Shown piece by piece: positions 21,993 through 35,300 of a stretch of 64,000 nucleotides of DNA; position 1 is the stretch's first letter; each line of letters begins with the position of its first letter. Position numbers and translations under genes: made by a program. Below the pieces are notes generated by a model. That model saw nothing but the letters and a program-made list of their open reading frames with translations. It searched no databases and was not told the DNA's origin. This DNA is from Acanthornis magna (Eukaryota > Chordata > Aves > Passeriformes > Acanthizidae), in contig JAWUZG010000036.1 of the NCBI GenBank assembly GCA_036785705.1, forward strand, positions 17,353,534-17,417,533, given 5' to 3'.

Positions 21993-24900
21993 TGGCTCAA
22001 GCCAGGTGAAAGCGTCTCTTGGAGGCACTGGCACAGGGTCCTGCAGCTGCTTCTTTGTACATTTCCTGGTGATCTGTGTTCTGTGAGACATTTTGGGGTG
22101 GATTAAGGGGAAATTCCCAGAAGCCTCAGTGAGCTGGGGCAATTCTGGGTGCAGGATGAGCAAAATGATTGAGTTGGTGAGCAAAAACCCACTCCTGCGG
22201 AGCAGGATCAAAACGCTGGGGAGCAAAAGCAAGGGATTGGGAGCAAATCACAAGGTTTGATCCACATGAGATGCAGCAGACTGAATCCCCGAAGAGGGCA
22301 AGTGGCTGAAAGGCAGCATTTACAGTTTTTGGCTTCTTTCTGTGTGGCGGGGAAGCCAAAGTCTTCTTCGCTTTGATCTTGCAGGAGGCTCTGGAGATGT
22401 TGCTCTCAGGAGGGCCTTCCACTCCTCAAGGCCATCCCTTGGCTGATTATCATTATGCAGGTAATCAAAGCAGAGCTTGTTCCTTCACTGGCAGACACTG
22501 CCATGCCCTTGATTGCCATGTCAAGAATTTATGGTCAAACAAATAACACGAGAATGAGGTCTCACCTCTGGGGGCAGGGAAAGAAGCAGCATTTACTCCT
22601 TCAGTTTTACTTGTTTTCCATGTGGTTTTTTTCCCTTGGAAATGCCTACTCTTGTCTTCATTGCTTTCTGAGGGAGCAGAGATGTAGACAGGTGAATGAT
22701 GAATGGTGGTGATTTTGTTCTGGTGGCCAGTGATCCATTTAGCAGAGGATCTATTTCGAGTGGATAGAGAGATCAATTGACCTGCTGCTCTTTATTGCCA
22801 GGCTCTGATAGGTGGACACATGAGGAGATGGAGTCCTTTCAAAAGGCTATTCGCACCTATGGCAAGGATTTTAATCTCATCCAGAAGGAGGTAAAGCCAC
22901 TGGACATTCTTTGCCTAGTGGACAAAACAAGGAAATGTTGAATATTTCTGCTACCAAATACCAGAATCCAGTCTCTCTCTTCTCAAATACCAAAAATATT
23001 AAAATAGCAATGAAATGGGACACTGACTTCTGGCATGGAAGTGGTGATTCTGTCTTCCCAGCCCTTTTTTCCAAGCTGTTTTGGAAGAGGAAGGCTTATT
23101 CTCTGTCTCGTGCCTGTGCTGGTGCTTCCACAACATGTTGCCATGGGATAAGTGTGGTGGATGGGGGAAAGAAAAACTGTGCTAGGTGGATTTGTTGTTG
23201 ATTGTGCTTTAAATGTATTACTATGTGGCAAAATACATTTCGCTCCATTCCATAATGCCTATTTGTCTCCCTCTTTATTTCATTTTACTCCCTTACTCAA
23301 TTTTTTTTCATTGCCTACTTTACTCCATTCCCTAGTTTTTCTCCAATGCACCCTACAGGGTGGCCATTTTAGATTCCTTCTTTTTTTTCTGTCTCACAAC
23401 AGGTTCAGACTAAGACTACTGCCCAGTGTGTGGAGTACTACTACTCCTTGAAAAAGGAACGTAAACTTGCCAGCGCTCCTGCTCAGGTGAGTGGGAAGAA
23501 AATCAAGACATGCCAGCAGGGCCAAGAGGCTGGAAGAAGGGGACAAAACCTGCTGGGCAGCTGTGCTAGATGCCGCTCTGTCAGGAGCACATTGTCCCCT
23601 CCACTGGGAAAGGCGCAGCAGATGCTGCCCAGGGCTTCATTGCACTGCTGCTCTAAAATACTCAATTCTGGAGCATAACTTTGACCCAACAAAGCAGCAC
23701 CATCACCAAGATGGGCTTGGACTCTGTACAGACTTGCTTCTCAAGTGCTGGCACCCTCACTAATTCCAATCAGACCCTTAATTCCCCACGGCTCGCTAAC
23801 TTGAGAAATCCTGGCTGAATTCATGGAGATGCTGCAGATTTTGAGGGATCTTTTGTATCATCCTAGGGTACTCCCAAAAAAAGGAGCTGCTGATGCTGTG
23901 GCTCTGCTAAAACTTTCCTGACCTGCAGACAGGAATTTGCTTCACAGAGAGAGAGAGAGATGATTTTGTAGATCCCAGTAGAAACTGGGTAACCATGTGC
24001 CTTCACTAATTGGACTGAATTGAAAACCCATTCCCTAGACATTTGTGGAGGGAAAATATGGATAAATAGATGTTAGGCAGAGAGCTCTAAGAAATGTAGC
24101 TCTATAGATACCCACATATTTTCCCCCCACTTTGGGCAGCAGAAAGGAGGTGCTTTTTCCTCCAAGTGCTGTGTTTGTATGCCGCTGCACCCTGCAGCCA
24201 AATCCAGGCATTTTCTCAGCCCTTTAGGGCTTGGAGGAATTTGCTTGGGCTGCTACATTTTTGCGCTGGACGCTCTGATTTCCAGCTTTCTGAGAGGAAG
24301 GAAAAATTGATAAGGCTTCTTTGATTTCCAGACTGTGGGCAGAGCAAAGAGGAGGAAAAGCCCTCCCAGAGAGGAGAAAGGGGAGACAGGGAAGAGAAGC
24401 CGCAAGAAGGCCCACAACGCGGACTGTCCCTGCTGCCAGCCGCCCCCGCCACCCCATTCAGCGGGAGGCCCCTTTCCCTGCGGGCAGTGCCAATGGTGAG
24501 GAAGTCCTTCCTCTTTCTGCTGGAAGCCTGGCGCTTTGGACTAACACAGGCTGATCTTTCCAAAGGCACCATGGGGGAAGCTCAGGGCAGTTGGAGGATC
24601 ACTCCTCCCAGCCGTGTTCAATACTACCACCCACTTTAAACCCAAACTTCTTCTTGAAACCCCAGCATTCAGAATGAAACCTTGCTGTGCCCCAACAAGA
24701 CACAATTCATACAGGTAGTCATAGGAGCACCAAAGCTTGATGGATGGCGCTGATCAAATTAAAAATGGGATGTACTAAAAAGAGGGAGAAATTTGAGAGT
24801 TGAAACAAGAGGGACCAGATTCATGGTGCTGATCAAATTAAAAGGATGTCACAGCCCAAAACCACAGAAATTCATAGAAACGGCAATCTCCAAGCTTGAT

Positions 24901-25048
24901 TTAAAGGTGTGCATTGATTTAACAAGGAATGGTTTGTTTCCTGTCTTCCAGTGTTTTTGAAACAGTGAAGGCAAGGAATGCACATAGGAGAAGACATCGC
25001 CCACGCAAGGGAGCAGAGCCTCTTCCCAAGCAGAAAAGATCCAATTAG
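19235..25048 (+). pseudogene. Copy 3: ELM2-SANT-C2H2 gene with stop in exon b
   Basis: Exons are a 19235-19569 (tentative), b 19632-19792, c 20929-20978, d 21139-21278, e 21712-21806, f 22385-22460, g 22802-22890, h 23403-23486, i 24332-24495 and j 24952-25048. The extra T gives a TGA at 19768-19770. It also has the only amino-acid change I found in the downstream exons: codon 28 of exon i is CAC (His) instead of CGC (Arg), in the basic stretch before the zinc finger. Exon e has a silent GCA. An amino-acid change here fits relaxed constraint on an already broken copy, but one change proves nothing. Confidence 0.8.
20419..20759 (-). mobile_element. CR1 LINE 3' fragment, unit 3
   Basis: Orthologous within the array to the unit 1 element; intronic in gene copy 3. 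No unit-specific change noticed inside it. Confidence 0.88.
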
Positions 25049-28000
25049 CTGTGGAGTTGTTCAGGGCAAGAAAGAGTTAGCTGTCAAGAGGACTAGATGG
25101 AAATAGAATGGGTTTTCAAGTTTTTAGGGTAATTTCTCTTCATACTTAGTTTACTAGATAGGCATTTTTCAATGTATTAGTAAGGATTCATTAGTATTCT
25201 TAAAGACTTACTAGTGTCATTAGATTTACTAGGAAATGTAAGAGGTTTGGTGTTGTTTGCCATGTTCCATGTTTTGTCATTTTGTCTTTATCAAATCATT
25301 AAACCAGAGTTTGTTCTGTTTTGCCTTTTTGGCTCTATGTCATCATTCGGCCCACATTTATGACACTTGTGGGCTGTTGCAAACACAGCATTTGCCCTGA
25401 AAGAAGAACCTGGGCACGTGTGTACTTCTTCAGGCTCAACCCCTCACCCAGCTGCTGGGAGTTGCAAAATTGTGTCCTCAGTACTGCCACCAAAATAATG
25501 GTGGTGTTTTATCCTTTGATTCCTAAAAATCTTGAGTGAGAGTGGCAAGGTAGGCTTTGTTTAATTCAGTGAATTGGATCTAAATGAGTGGCCTTGTCTC
25601 ATTCTACTTGGAGGGATAAAAGGTGCTTTTTTTCTCCTTTTTGTCACCAAGCCACATGGCTTTATTGAGTTTTGGTAGACAGATGGACTTGACCACCTTG
25701 GAGAACTTTTCCACCCTCTCTGATTCTATAAAACTAATATCCACCTTCTTCAGTACAAAGAAATCAGTAGTTGCAATACCTCTTTAAAGGACCAAGCTCC
25801 CACTCCAGGCTCCCATGAACATTCTAAGCTCAAGAAGAGCGGAACATTCTCCTCTCACTTCTCATAGCTTGTATTTGCACCAAAGCAGCATCAAAGTCCC
25901 TTCTTTATCGACCCTGGTGTATGGCATGGCCTGGCAAGGTTTTGGTAGCTGGGGTTGAGGAGGATGGGGAGGGGCCAAGGGACAGGGATTACCAAGCTGG
26001 TTCTGGGAAGCTGCCAGAAGCTTGCCCTGGTCTGATGGAGCCAGTGCAGGTGGGATTTGGAGTCTACAGAGTATCTGCTTTGCCCAGGGCCTTTTTACAA
26101 CCGCTCCCCTTAGATGGCTGGCATGCATGTAACAAGCAGGTTGGAAAGGAAGTGAGATTGGCTTTTGTCTAATTTTAAGCAGGAAAGAAGTAAAATTGGC
26201 TGGGTTTTGGCATATTTGGGACCTCAGTTATAAAACAAATATGAAGGCTATTAGTGTGAAAAAGTAATTCTGTTAGTGTTAGCCTCTTAGAGGAATCCCA
26301 CAGTCCTTTGAGATGAACATCCAGCTTTTTCAAGGGAGCTGGAAGAAATTGGAATTCTCCATAGGAATATTGCTAAGGAATTGCTGGTGTGGTATCCATG
26401 TGTGTGTCCCCATGGGTTACCCTGGAAAACATCCTGTTTCTCCAAGGTTCAGGGAATGAGTGTTGAGGTGAGAGACCAGCTCAGTGCCCCAAAGCATTGA
26501 AATCATCAAGTGACATTATTAGGCACCAGGGAATTTAGAAAGGATGCAGGATGAATGCCTCCACTTCAAGAGAAAGTTTGGAGTTGGTTCTCCACTGAAC
26601 GATTTCTAATCTCTGGCGCCTCTCAGAGCTGCAGGAGTCCTTCTGGTTCTCTTGCTCAGGCAACACGGTCTGCACCCTTTGGTGGAGCCAGGATTGTGAG
26701 CATGTTCAGCTGTAGGCACCTTCCAGAGAAGCACAGAGAGGACACACAGCCTTCCCTGCACTGCTTTGCCCTGTCCAGAGGGCTGACCAGAAATGCCCTG
26801 ATGGGAAGGCCCTCAAAGCAAACTTGCCCCAGAAGAAGTAAACAGGCAAAGGAGACCCCAATTCCTGTTTACACCCCCTGGGTCCCTTGGTGATCTGCGT
26901 GGAATGTTGGGCTGTGCCCGTAGCAACTGTTGGTGTCTCCTGCTCCTGCAGCCGTTGGTGGAACACTGGTGGAGCAGCACCGGTGGAGCAGCAGCTGCAG
27001 GAGCTGCTGCTGGGTTGTCCTGGCTTCAGCATCACATCTGGCCTCTGGACCAATATCCTTATCTCCTCGTCTGCCACCAGGGATCCTGAGAGCACTTTGG
27101 GACTGTCAAAGGTAAGAAAATCCCCGTTTGCCCTTGAACCAGTAACAGAACTGCAGGAGGCTCCAGTTGGTCGTCCCACCAACCACAGCAGACATAACCT
27201 GGGCCCACTTTCCCCAGAAGAGGTTACTGATGAAAGCAGGGTCCACCTTCTATGGGAATAAAAATGCCTGCAGTGGAAATACAGACCATTCCATAGAGGA
27301 CATAGAGAGCTGTCACAGTGCAGCTTCAGATCCTCATCCACCTGGGACCTGATTAAAAGTTCTCAGTACCCATTTAAGTAGTCCTCAAACGATGTTGTGG
27401 TGACTCCAAAACAATCCTATCGTTACTGAGGAGTTCAGGAGTTCAGTGTTGACAAATCGTGTTAGGCCCTGGCTCTACTCACTCCTCCACCAAAGCTTTG
27501 CAAACCAGAATGATGGGACTTTGCCTCTGTGATCCCTGTTGTTCAGGGGATGTAAGCAGTTTGCTGGGCTTGTCCTCCAATACTGTCTTTCACCTACAAA
27601 AATGGTCTGCTTTCAGCGATTCTTACAGACTCACATACTTTCATAACTTAAGAGATACATCATATTTTAATATCTTTATAGATACTTCTTATTTTTCACC
27701 TGCATTGAACTGCTTTTCCATAGAGATATTGGTAGAACAGAATCACAGAATCACAAGATTTTTCTGAGTTGGAAGGGACCCACAAAGAGTCTGGCTCCTG
27801 GCCCTGCACAGGACAGCCTCAGGAATCCCACCCTGTGCCTAAGAGCAATGTCCAAATGCTTCCTGAGCTCTGGCAGGCTTGGTGCTGTGACCCCTTGCCT
27901 GGGGAGGCTGTTCCGGTGCCCAACCACCCTCTGGGTGAAGAACCTGTCTCTGATATCCAACCTAAACATCACCTGGCACAACTTCCATGCCATTCCCTTG

Positions 28001-29311
28001 GGTCTTGTCTCTAGTCACAAGAATGAAGGGAGCAGTGCCTGCCCTTCTGCTTTCCCTCCTGAGGAAGCTGCAGAATGCTAGAGTCTTGCCTCGCAAACTG
28101 CAAGTGACAAATGCAGCAATTACACCAAACTCAGAGGAGCTGGGAAAGAAGAGTTTGTGGTTTGCAAGGATAAGGATGAGAAGGAAGGCTAATGGCCCAT
28201 CTGGGGAGAAGGCTTTTTATCTGGAGCATTGTCTTGATCTCTTTCAGGCTGAAAGGAGAGGGATAATGAAAAGGAAATCAGGAGCCCACGTTCAGCCGTG
28301 AGTTTTCGCATAGGCATTAAAGAATGGCATATTTGAGGAATGGCAAGGAGGGAACAGCCATTTCAGAGCTGGAGTGGGACTGGTTAAAGCCCGTGGGACC
28401 ACGGGATGTGTCTCTTGATCACTTGCGTTTCTCACCTGCACCACCTCCTTCCTTTAGACACATCCGTGTTGGCAGTGACTTTCAGGCTGAGCTGCCTGAG
28501 CTGCAGAGCACACCCCCAGTTGAGGATGAAGAGCCTGCAACCCTGGTCTGGAAGCCCTGGGGGGATGATGACTCTGACATGGAAAGACCTGACAGAGGTA
28601 TCTGCCAAACCTTTCTTCCACCCGTGACGTACTTGGGTTTGGAAATCCCTAATTTCTTGGTCAAAAGGCAGCTTCTTGTGTTCTCTGCTTCTTTCCTTGT
28701 CTCGCCCATCTTCCTGCATGGGACTGTTAGAGGGAAGGAGAATGCTCCATTTTTGCAGCCAAGCAACTGTTTTCCTGCTCTCCAAATTGGTCAGGGCATT
28801 TGTCACTGAAAGAGGGGAGATTGGCCCCCACTTCTAATTCCCAAAGCTGCTTTGAAGGAAGTGCCAGCACTGCGTGGGCCTTTGCTTCAGCTGCCCCTTT
28901 CTTTGCTGTTCTCTTCATGCTCCCCAAGCCGTCGTCATTAGCTCTCGTGCCTTCCTTCTCCCTTATTGCTCAGCCTTTCCCCTTTCCTGGCTCAAGCCTG
29001 ACTTTCAGTGGGTTTTTGTTGTGCTTGTAGTGAGAGAACTGCTGGACATGGCGAGCTCCCGTGGAGCAGCAGTGAACCTGGAGCGTGCCCTGCACTGCCT
29101 GCACCAGGCGCATGGCAGTGTCCCGGTAAGAAGCGGCTCTTTGGCTGCAGAGAGGAGTGGGCAGGGAATTGATAAGGCCTGGGCACTGGGACAGCCTCTC
29201 CTGGCAGCTCTTTGAAGAAGGGAGTTCACAAGAAGCAGAGCACTCGCTGCCTGCCATGTCTCCTCCAGGAGGCTCTCCAGTGCAGCAGCTGCACCAGGGA
29301 TGAGCCCCAAA
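21993..29311 (+). repeat. Array unit 4 (7319 bp)
   Basis: It holds the 3' half of gene copy 3 and the 5' half of copy 4. It shares with unit 7 the C at 23794, a 4-bp deletion near 24090, the adjacent A-to-C change and a 15-nt GA run (23946-23960). It has the single-T (open) allele of exon b and a private CGC-to-CAC (Arg to His) change at 24414 in linker exon i. Confidence 0.95.
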
Positions 29312-32300
29312 TGGCTCAAGCCAGGTGAAAGCGTCTCTTGGAGGCACTGGCACAGGGTCCTGCAGCTGCTTCTTTGTACATTTCCTGGTGATCTGTGTTC
29401 TGTGAGACATTTTGGGGTGGATTAAGGGGAAATTCCCAGAAGCCTCAGTGAGCTGGGGCAATTCTGGGTGCAGGATGAGCAAAATGATTGAGTTGGTGAG
29501 CAAAAACCCACTCCTGCGGAGCAGGATCAAAACGCTGGGGAGCAAAAGCAAGGGATTGGGAGCAAATCACAAGGTTTGATCCACATGAGATGCAGCAGAC
29601 TGAATCCCCGAAGAGGGCAAGTGGCTGAAAGGCAGCATTTACAGTTTTTGGCTTCTTTCTGTGTGGCGGGGAAGCCAAAGTCTTCTTCGCTTTGATCTTG
29701 CAGGAGGCTCTGGAGATGTTGCTCTCAGGAGGGCCTTCCACTCCTCAAGGCCATCCCTTGGCTGATTATCATTATGCAGGTAATCAAAGCAGAGCTTGTT
29801 CCTTCACTGGCAGACACTGCCATGCCCTTGATTGCCATGTCAAGAATTTATGGTCAAACAAATAACACGAGAATGAGGTCTCACCTCTGGGGGCAGGGAA
29901 AGAAGCAGCATTTACTCCTTCAGTTTTACTTGTTTTCCATGTGGTTTTTTTCCCTTGGAAATGCCTACTCTTGTCTTCATTGCTTTCTGAGGGAGCAGAG
30001 ATGTAGACAGGTGAATGATGAATGGTGGTGATTTTGTTCTGGTGGCCAGTGATCCATTTAGCAGAGGATCTATTTCGAGTGGATAGAGAGATCAATTGAC
30101 CTGCTGCTCTTTATTGCCAGGCTCTGATAGGTGGACACATGAGGAGATGGAGTCCTTTCAAAAGGCTATTCGCACCTATGGCAAGGATTTTAATCTCATC
30201 CAGAAGGAGGTAAAGCCACTGGACATTCTTTGCCTAGTGGACAAAACAAGGAAATGTTGAATATTTCTGCTACCAAATACCAGAATCCAGTCTCTCTCTT
30301 CTCAAATACCAAAAATATTAAAATAACAATGAAATGGGACACTGACTTCTGGCATGGAAGTGGTGATTCTGTCTTCCCAGCCCTTTTTTCCAAGCTGTTT
30401 TGGAAGAGGAAGGCTTATTCTCTGTCTCGTGCCTGTGCTGGTGCTTCCACAACATGTTGCCATGGGATAAGTGTGGTGGATGGGGGAAAGAAAAACTGTG
30501 CTAGGTGGATTTGTTGTTGATTGTGCTTTAAATGTATTACTATGTGGCAAAATACATTTCGCTCCATTCCATAATGCCTATTTGTCTCCCTCTTTATTTC
30601 ATTTTACTCCCTTACTCAATTTTTTTTCATTGCCTACTTTACTCCATTCCCTAGTTTTTCTCCAATGCACCCTACAGGGTGGCCATTTTAGATTCCTTCT
30701 TTTTTTTCTGTCTCACAACAGGTTCAGACTAAGACTACTGCCCAGTGTGTGGAGTACTACTACTCCTTGAAAAAGGAACGTAAACTTGCCAGCGCTCCTG
30801 CTCAGGTGAGTGGGAAGAAAATCAAGACATGCCAGCAGGGCCAAGAGGCTGGAAGAAGGGGACAAAACCTGCTGGGCAGCTGTGCTAGATGCCGCTCTGT
30901 CAGGAGCACATTGTCCCCTCCACTGGGAAAGGCGCAGCAGATGCTGCCCAGGGCTTCATTGCACTGCTGCTCTAAAATACTCAATTCTGGAGCATAACTT
31001 TGACCCAACAAAGCAGCACCATCACCAAGATGGGCTTGGACTCTGTACAGACTTGCTTCTCAAGTGCTGGCACCCTCACTAATTCCAATCAGACCCTTAA
31101 TTCCCCACGGCTTGCTAACTTGAGAAATCCTGGCTGAATTCATGGAGATGCTGCAGATTTTGAGGGATCTTTTGTATCATCCTAGGGTACTCCCAAAAAA
31201 AGGAGCTGCTGATGCTGTGGCTCTGCTAAAACTTTCCTGACCTGCAGACAGGAATTTGCTTCACAGAGAGAGAGAGAGAGATGATTTTGTAGATCCCAGT
31301 AGAAACTGGGTAACCATGTGCCTTCACTAATTGGACTGAATTGAAAACCCATTCCCTAGACATTTGTGGAGGGAAAATATGGATAAATAGATGTTAGGCA
31401 GAGAGCTCTAACTAAGAAATGTAGATCTATAGATACCCACATATTTTCCCCCCACTTTGGGCAGCAGAAAGGAGGTGCTTTTTCCTCCAAGTGCTGTGTT
31501 TGTATGCCGCTGCACCCTGCAGCCAAATCCAGGCATTTTCTCAGCCCTTTAGGGCTTGGAGGAATTTGCTTGGGCTGCTACATTTTTGCGCTGGACGCTC
31601 TGATTTCCAGCTTTCTGAGAGGAAGGAAAAATTGATAAGGCTTCTTTGATTTCCAGACTGTGGGCAGAGCAAAGAGGAGGAAAAGCCCTCCCAGAGAGGA
31701 GAAAGGGGAGACAGGGAAGAGAAGCCGCAAGAAGGCCCGCAACGCGGACTGTCCCTGCTGCCAGCCGCCCCCGCCACCCCATTCAGCGGGAGGCCCCTTT
31801 CCCTGCGGGCAGTGCCAATGGTGAGGAAGTCCTTCCTCTTTCTGCTGGAAGCCTGGCGCTTTGGACTAACACAGGCTGATCTTTCCAAAGGCACCATGGG
31901 GGAAGCTCAGGGCAGTTGGAGGATCACTCCTCCCAGCCGTGTTCAATACTACCACCCACTTTAAACCCAAACTTCTTCTTGAAACCCCAGCATTCAGAAT
32001 GAAACCTTGCTGTGCCCCAACAAGACACAATTCATACAGGTAGTCATAGGAGCACCAAAGCTTGATGGATGGCGCTGATCAAATTAAAAATGGGATGTAC
32101 TAAAAAGAGGGAGAAATTTGAGAGTTGAAACAAGAGGGATCAGATTCATGGTGCTGATCAAATTAAAAGGATGTCACAGCCCAAAACCACAGAAATTCAT
32201 AGAAACGGCAATCTCCAAGCTTGATTTAAAGGTGTGCATTGATTTAACAAGGAATGGTTTGTTTCCTGTCTTCCAGTGTTTTTGAAACAGTGAAGGCAAG

Positions 32301-32373
32301 GAATGCACATAGGAGAAGACATCGCCCACGCAAGGGAGCAGAGCCTCTTCCCAAGCAGAAAAGATCCAATTAG
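26555..32373 (+). CDS. Copy 4: intact ELM2-SANT-C2H2 HDAC-corepressor-like gene
   Basis: This is the reference copy. Exons are a 26555-26889, b 26952-27111 (alternative acceptor gives 27030-27111), c 28248-28297, d 28458-28597, e 29031-29125, f 29704-29779, g 30121-30209, h 30722-30805, i 31657-31820 and j 32277-32373. Seen: exon b encodes SGLWTNILIS. Exons c-d join as HVQPHIRVGSDFQAELPEL, the opening of an ELM2 domain, followed by TLVWKPWGD, ALHCLHQAHG and, in f, HPLADYHYAGSD. SANT exons read GSDRWTHEEM and KTTAQCVEYYYSLKK. Exon i has basic clusters (GRAKRRK, GKRSRKKAR). Exons i-j encode CGQC then HRRRH, a C-x2-C-x12-H-x3-H finger. Known: MIDEAS, TRERF1 and ZNF541 share this order, and their ELM2-SANT module binds HDAC1/2 in nuclear MiDAC-type complexes. 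Inference: a nuclear corepressor of about 403-429 residues, far shorter than those proteins. Exon a and the ATG at 26555 (directly after an in-frame TGA, weak Kozak) are tentative. Which of the three family members is closest is unresolved. Confidence 0.88.
27738..28078 (-). mobile_element. CR1 LINE 3' fragment, unit 4
   Basis: Intronic in the intact gene copy 4, so the element does not prevent an open gene. Same boundaries relative to exons b and c as in the other units. Confidence 0.88.
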
Positions 32374-35300
32374 CTGTGGAGTTGTTCAGGGCAAGAAAGA
32401 GTTAGCTGTCAAGAGGACTAGATGGAAATAGAATGGGTTTTCAAGTTTTTAGGGTAATTTCTCTTCATACTTAGTTTACTAGATAGGCATTTTTCAATGT
32501 ATTAGTAAGGATTCATTAGTATTCTTAAAGACTTACTAGTGTCATTAGATTTACTAGGAAATGTAAGAGGTTTGGTGTTGTTTGCCATGTTCCATGTTTT
32601 GTCATTTTGTCTTTATCAAATCATTAAACCAGAGTTTGTTCTGTTTTGCCTTTTTGGCTCTATGTCATCATTCGGCCCACATTTATGACACTTGTGGGCT
32701 GTTGCAAACACAGCATTTGCCCTGAAAGAAGAACCTGGGCACGTGTGTACTTCTTCAGGCTCAACCCCTCACCCAGCTGCTGGGAGTTGCAAAATTGTGT
32801 CCTCAGTACTGCCACCAAAATAATGGTGGTGTTTTATCCTTTGATTCCTAAAAATCTTGAGTGAGAGTGGCAAGGTAGGCTTTGTTTAATTCAGTGAATT
32901 GGATCTAAATGAGTGGCCTTGTCTCATTCTACTTGGAGGGATAAAAGGTGCTTTTTTTCTCCTTTTTGTCACCAAGCCACATGGCTTTATTGAGTTTTGG
33001 TAGACAGATGGACTTGACCACCTTGGAGAACTTTTCCACCCTCTCTGATTCTATAAAACTAATATCCACCTTCTTCAGTACAAAGAAATCAGTAGTTGCA
33101 ATACCTCTTTAAAGGACCAAGCTCCCACTCCAGGCTCCCATGAACATTCTAAGCTCAAGAAGAGCGGGTGCGAACATTCTCCTCTCACTTCTCATAGCTT
33201 GTATTTGCACCAAAGCAGCATCAAAGTCCCTTCTTTATCGACCCTGGTGTATGGCATGGCCTGGCAAGGTTTTGGTAGCTGGGGTTGAGGAGGATGGGGA
33301 GGGGCCAAGGGACAGGGATTACCAAGCTGGTTCTGGGAAGCTGCCAGAAGCTTGCCCTGGTCTGATGGAGCCAGTGCAGGTGGGATTTGGAGTCTACAGA
33401 GTATCTGCTTTGCCCAGGGCCTTTTTACAACCGCTCCCCTTAGATGGCTGGCATGCATGTAACAAGCAGGTTGGAAAGGAAGTGAGATTGGCTTTTGTCT
33501 AATTTTAAGCAGGAAAGAAGTAAAATTGGCTGGGTTTTGGCATATTTGGGACCTCAGTTATAAAACAAATATGAAGGCTATTAGTGTGAAAAAGTAATTC
33601 TGTTAGTGTTAGCCTCTTAGAGGAATCCCACAGTCCTTTGAGATGAACATCCAGCTTTTTCAAGGGAGCTGGAAGAAATTGGAATTCTCCATAGGAATAT
33701 TGCTAAGGAATTGCTGCTGTGGTATCCATGTGTGTGTCCCCATGGGTTACCCTGGAAAACATCCTGTTTCTCCAAGGTTCAGGGAATGAGTGTTGAGGTG
33801 AGAGACCAGCTCAGTGCCCCAAAGCATTGAAATCATCAAGTGACATTATTAGGCACCAGGGAATTTAGAAAGGATGCAGGATGAATGCCTCCACTTCAAG
33901 AGAAAGTTTGGAGTTGGTTCTCCACTGAACGATTTCTAATCTCTGGCGCCTCTCAGAGCTGCAGGAGTCCTTCTGGTTCTCTTGCTCAGGCAACACGGTC
34001 TGCACCCTTTGGTGGAGCCAGGATTGTGAGCATGTTCAGCTGTAGGCACCTTCCAGAGAAGCACAGAGAGGACACACAGCCTTCCCTGCACTGCTTTGCC
34101 CTGTCCAGAGGGCTGACCAGAAATGCCCTGATGGGAAGGCCCTCAAAGCAAACTTGCCCCAGAAGAAGTAAACAGGCAAAGGAGACCCCAATTCCTGTTT
34201 ACACCCCCTGGGTCCCTTGGTGATCTGCGTGGAATGTTGGGCTGTGCCCGTAGCAACTGTTGGTGTCTCCTGCTCCTGCAGCCGTTGGTGGAACACTGGT
34301 GGAGCAGCACCGGTGGAGCAGCAGCTGCAGGAGCTGCTGCTGGGTTGTCCTGGCTTCAGCATCACATCTGGCCTCTGGACCAATATCCTTATCTCCTCGT
34401 CTGCCACCAGGGATCCTTGAGAGCACTTTGGGACTGTCAAAGGTAAGAAAATCCCCGTTTGCCCTTGAACCAGTAACAGAACTGCAGGAGGCTCCAGTTG
34501 GTCGTCCCACCAACCACAGCAGACATAACCTGGGCCCACTTTCCCCAGAAGAGGTTACTGATGAAAGCAGGGTCCACCTTCTATGGGAATAAAAATGCCT
34601 GCAGTGGAAATACAGACCATTCCATAGAGGACATAGAGAGCTGTCACAGTGCAGCTTCAGATCCTCATCCACCTGGGACCTGATTAAAAGTTCTCAGTAC
34701 CCATTTAAGTAGTCCTCAAACGATGTTGTGGTGACTCCAAAACAATCCTATCGTTACTGAGGAGTTCAGGAGTTCAGTGTTGACAAATCGTGTTAGGCCC
34801 TGGCTCTACTCACTCCTCCACCAAAGCTTTGCAAACCAGAATGATGGGACTTTGCCTCTGTGATCCCTGTTGTTCAGGGGATGTAAGCAGTTTGCTGGGC
34901 TTGTCCTCCAATACTGTCTTTCACCTACAAAAATGGTCTGCTTTCAGCGATTCTTACAGACTTACATACTTTCATAACTTAAGAGATACATCATATTTTA
35001 ATATCTTTATAGATACTTCTTATTTTTCACCTGCATTGAATTGCTTTTCCATAGAGATATTGGTAGAACAGAATCACAGAATCACAAGATTTTTCTGAGT
35101 TGGAAGGGACCCACAAAGAGTCTGGCTCCTGGCCCTGCACAGGACAGCCTCAGGAATCCCACCCTGTGCCTAAGAGCAATGTCCAAATGCTTCCTGAGCT
35201 CTGGCAGGCTTGGTGCTGTGACCCCTTGCCTGGGGAGGCTGTTCCGGTGCCCAACCACCCTCTGGGTGAAGAACCTGTCTCTGATATCCAACCTAAACAT

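Noticed and set aside
26706..27341. 211-codon minus-strand ORF in the single-T units (two shorter ORFs in TT units)
   Set aside because: It is antisense to exons a and b. It is long only because removing one T restores frame on both strands. The sense strand has splice sites and family motifs; this one has none.
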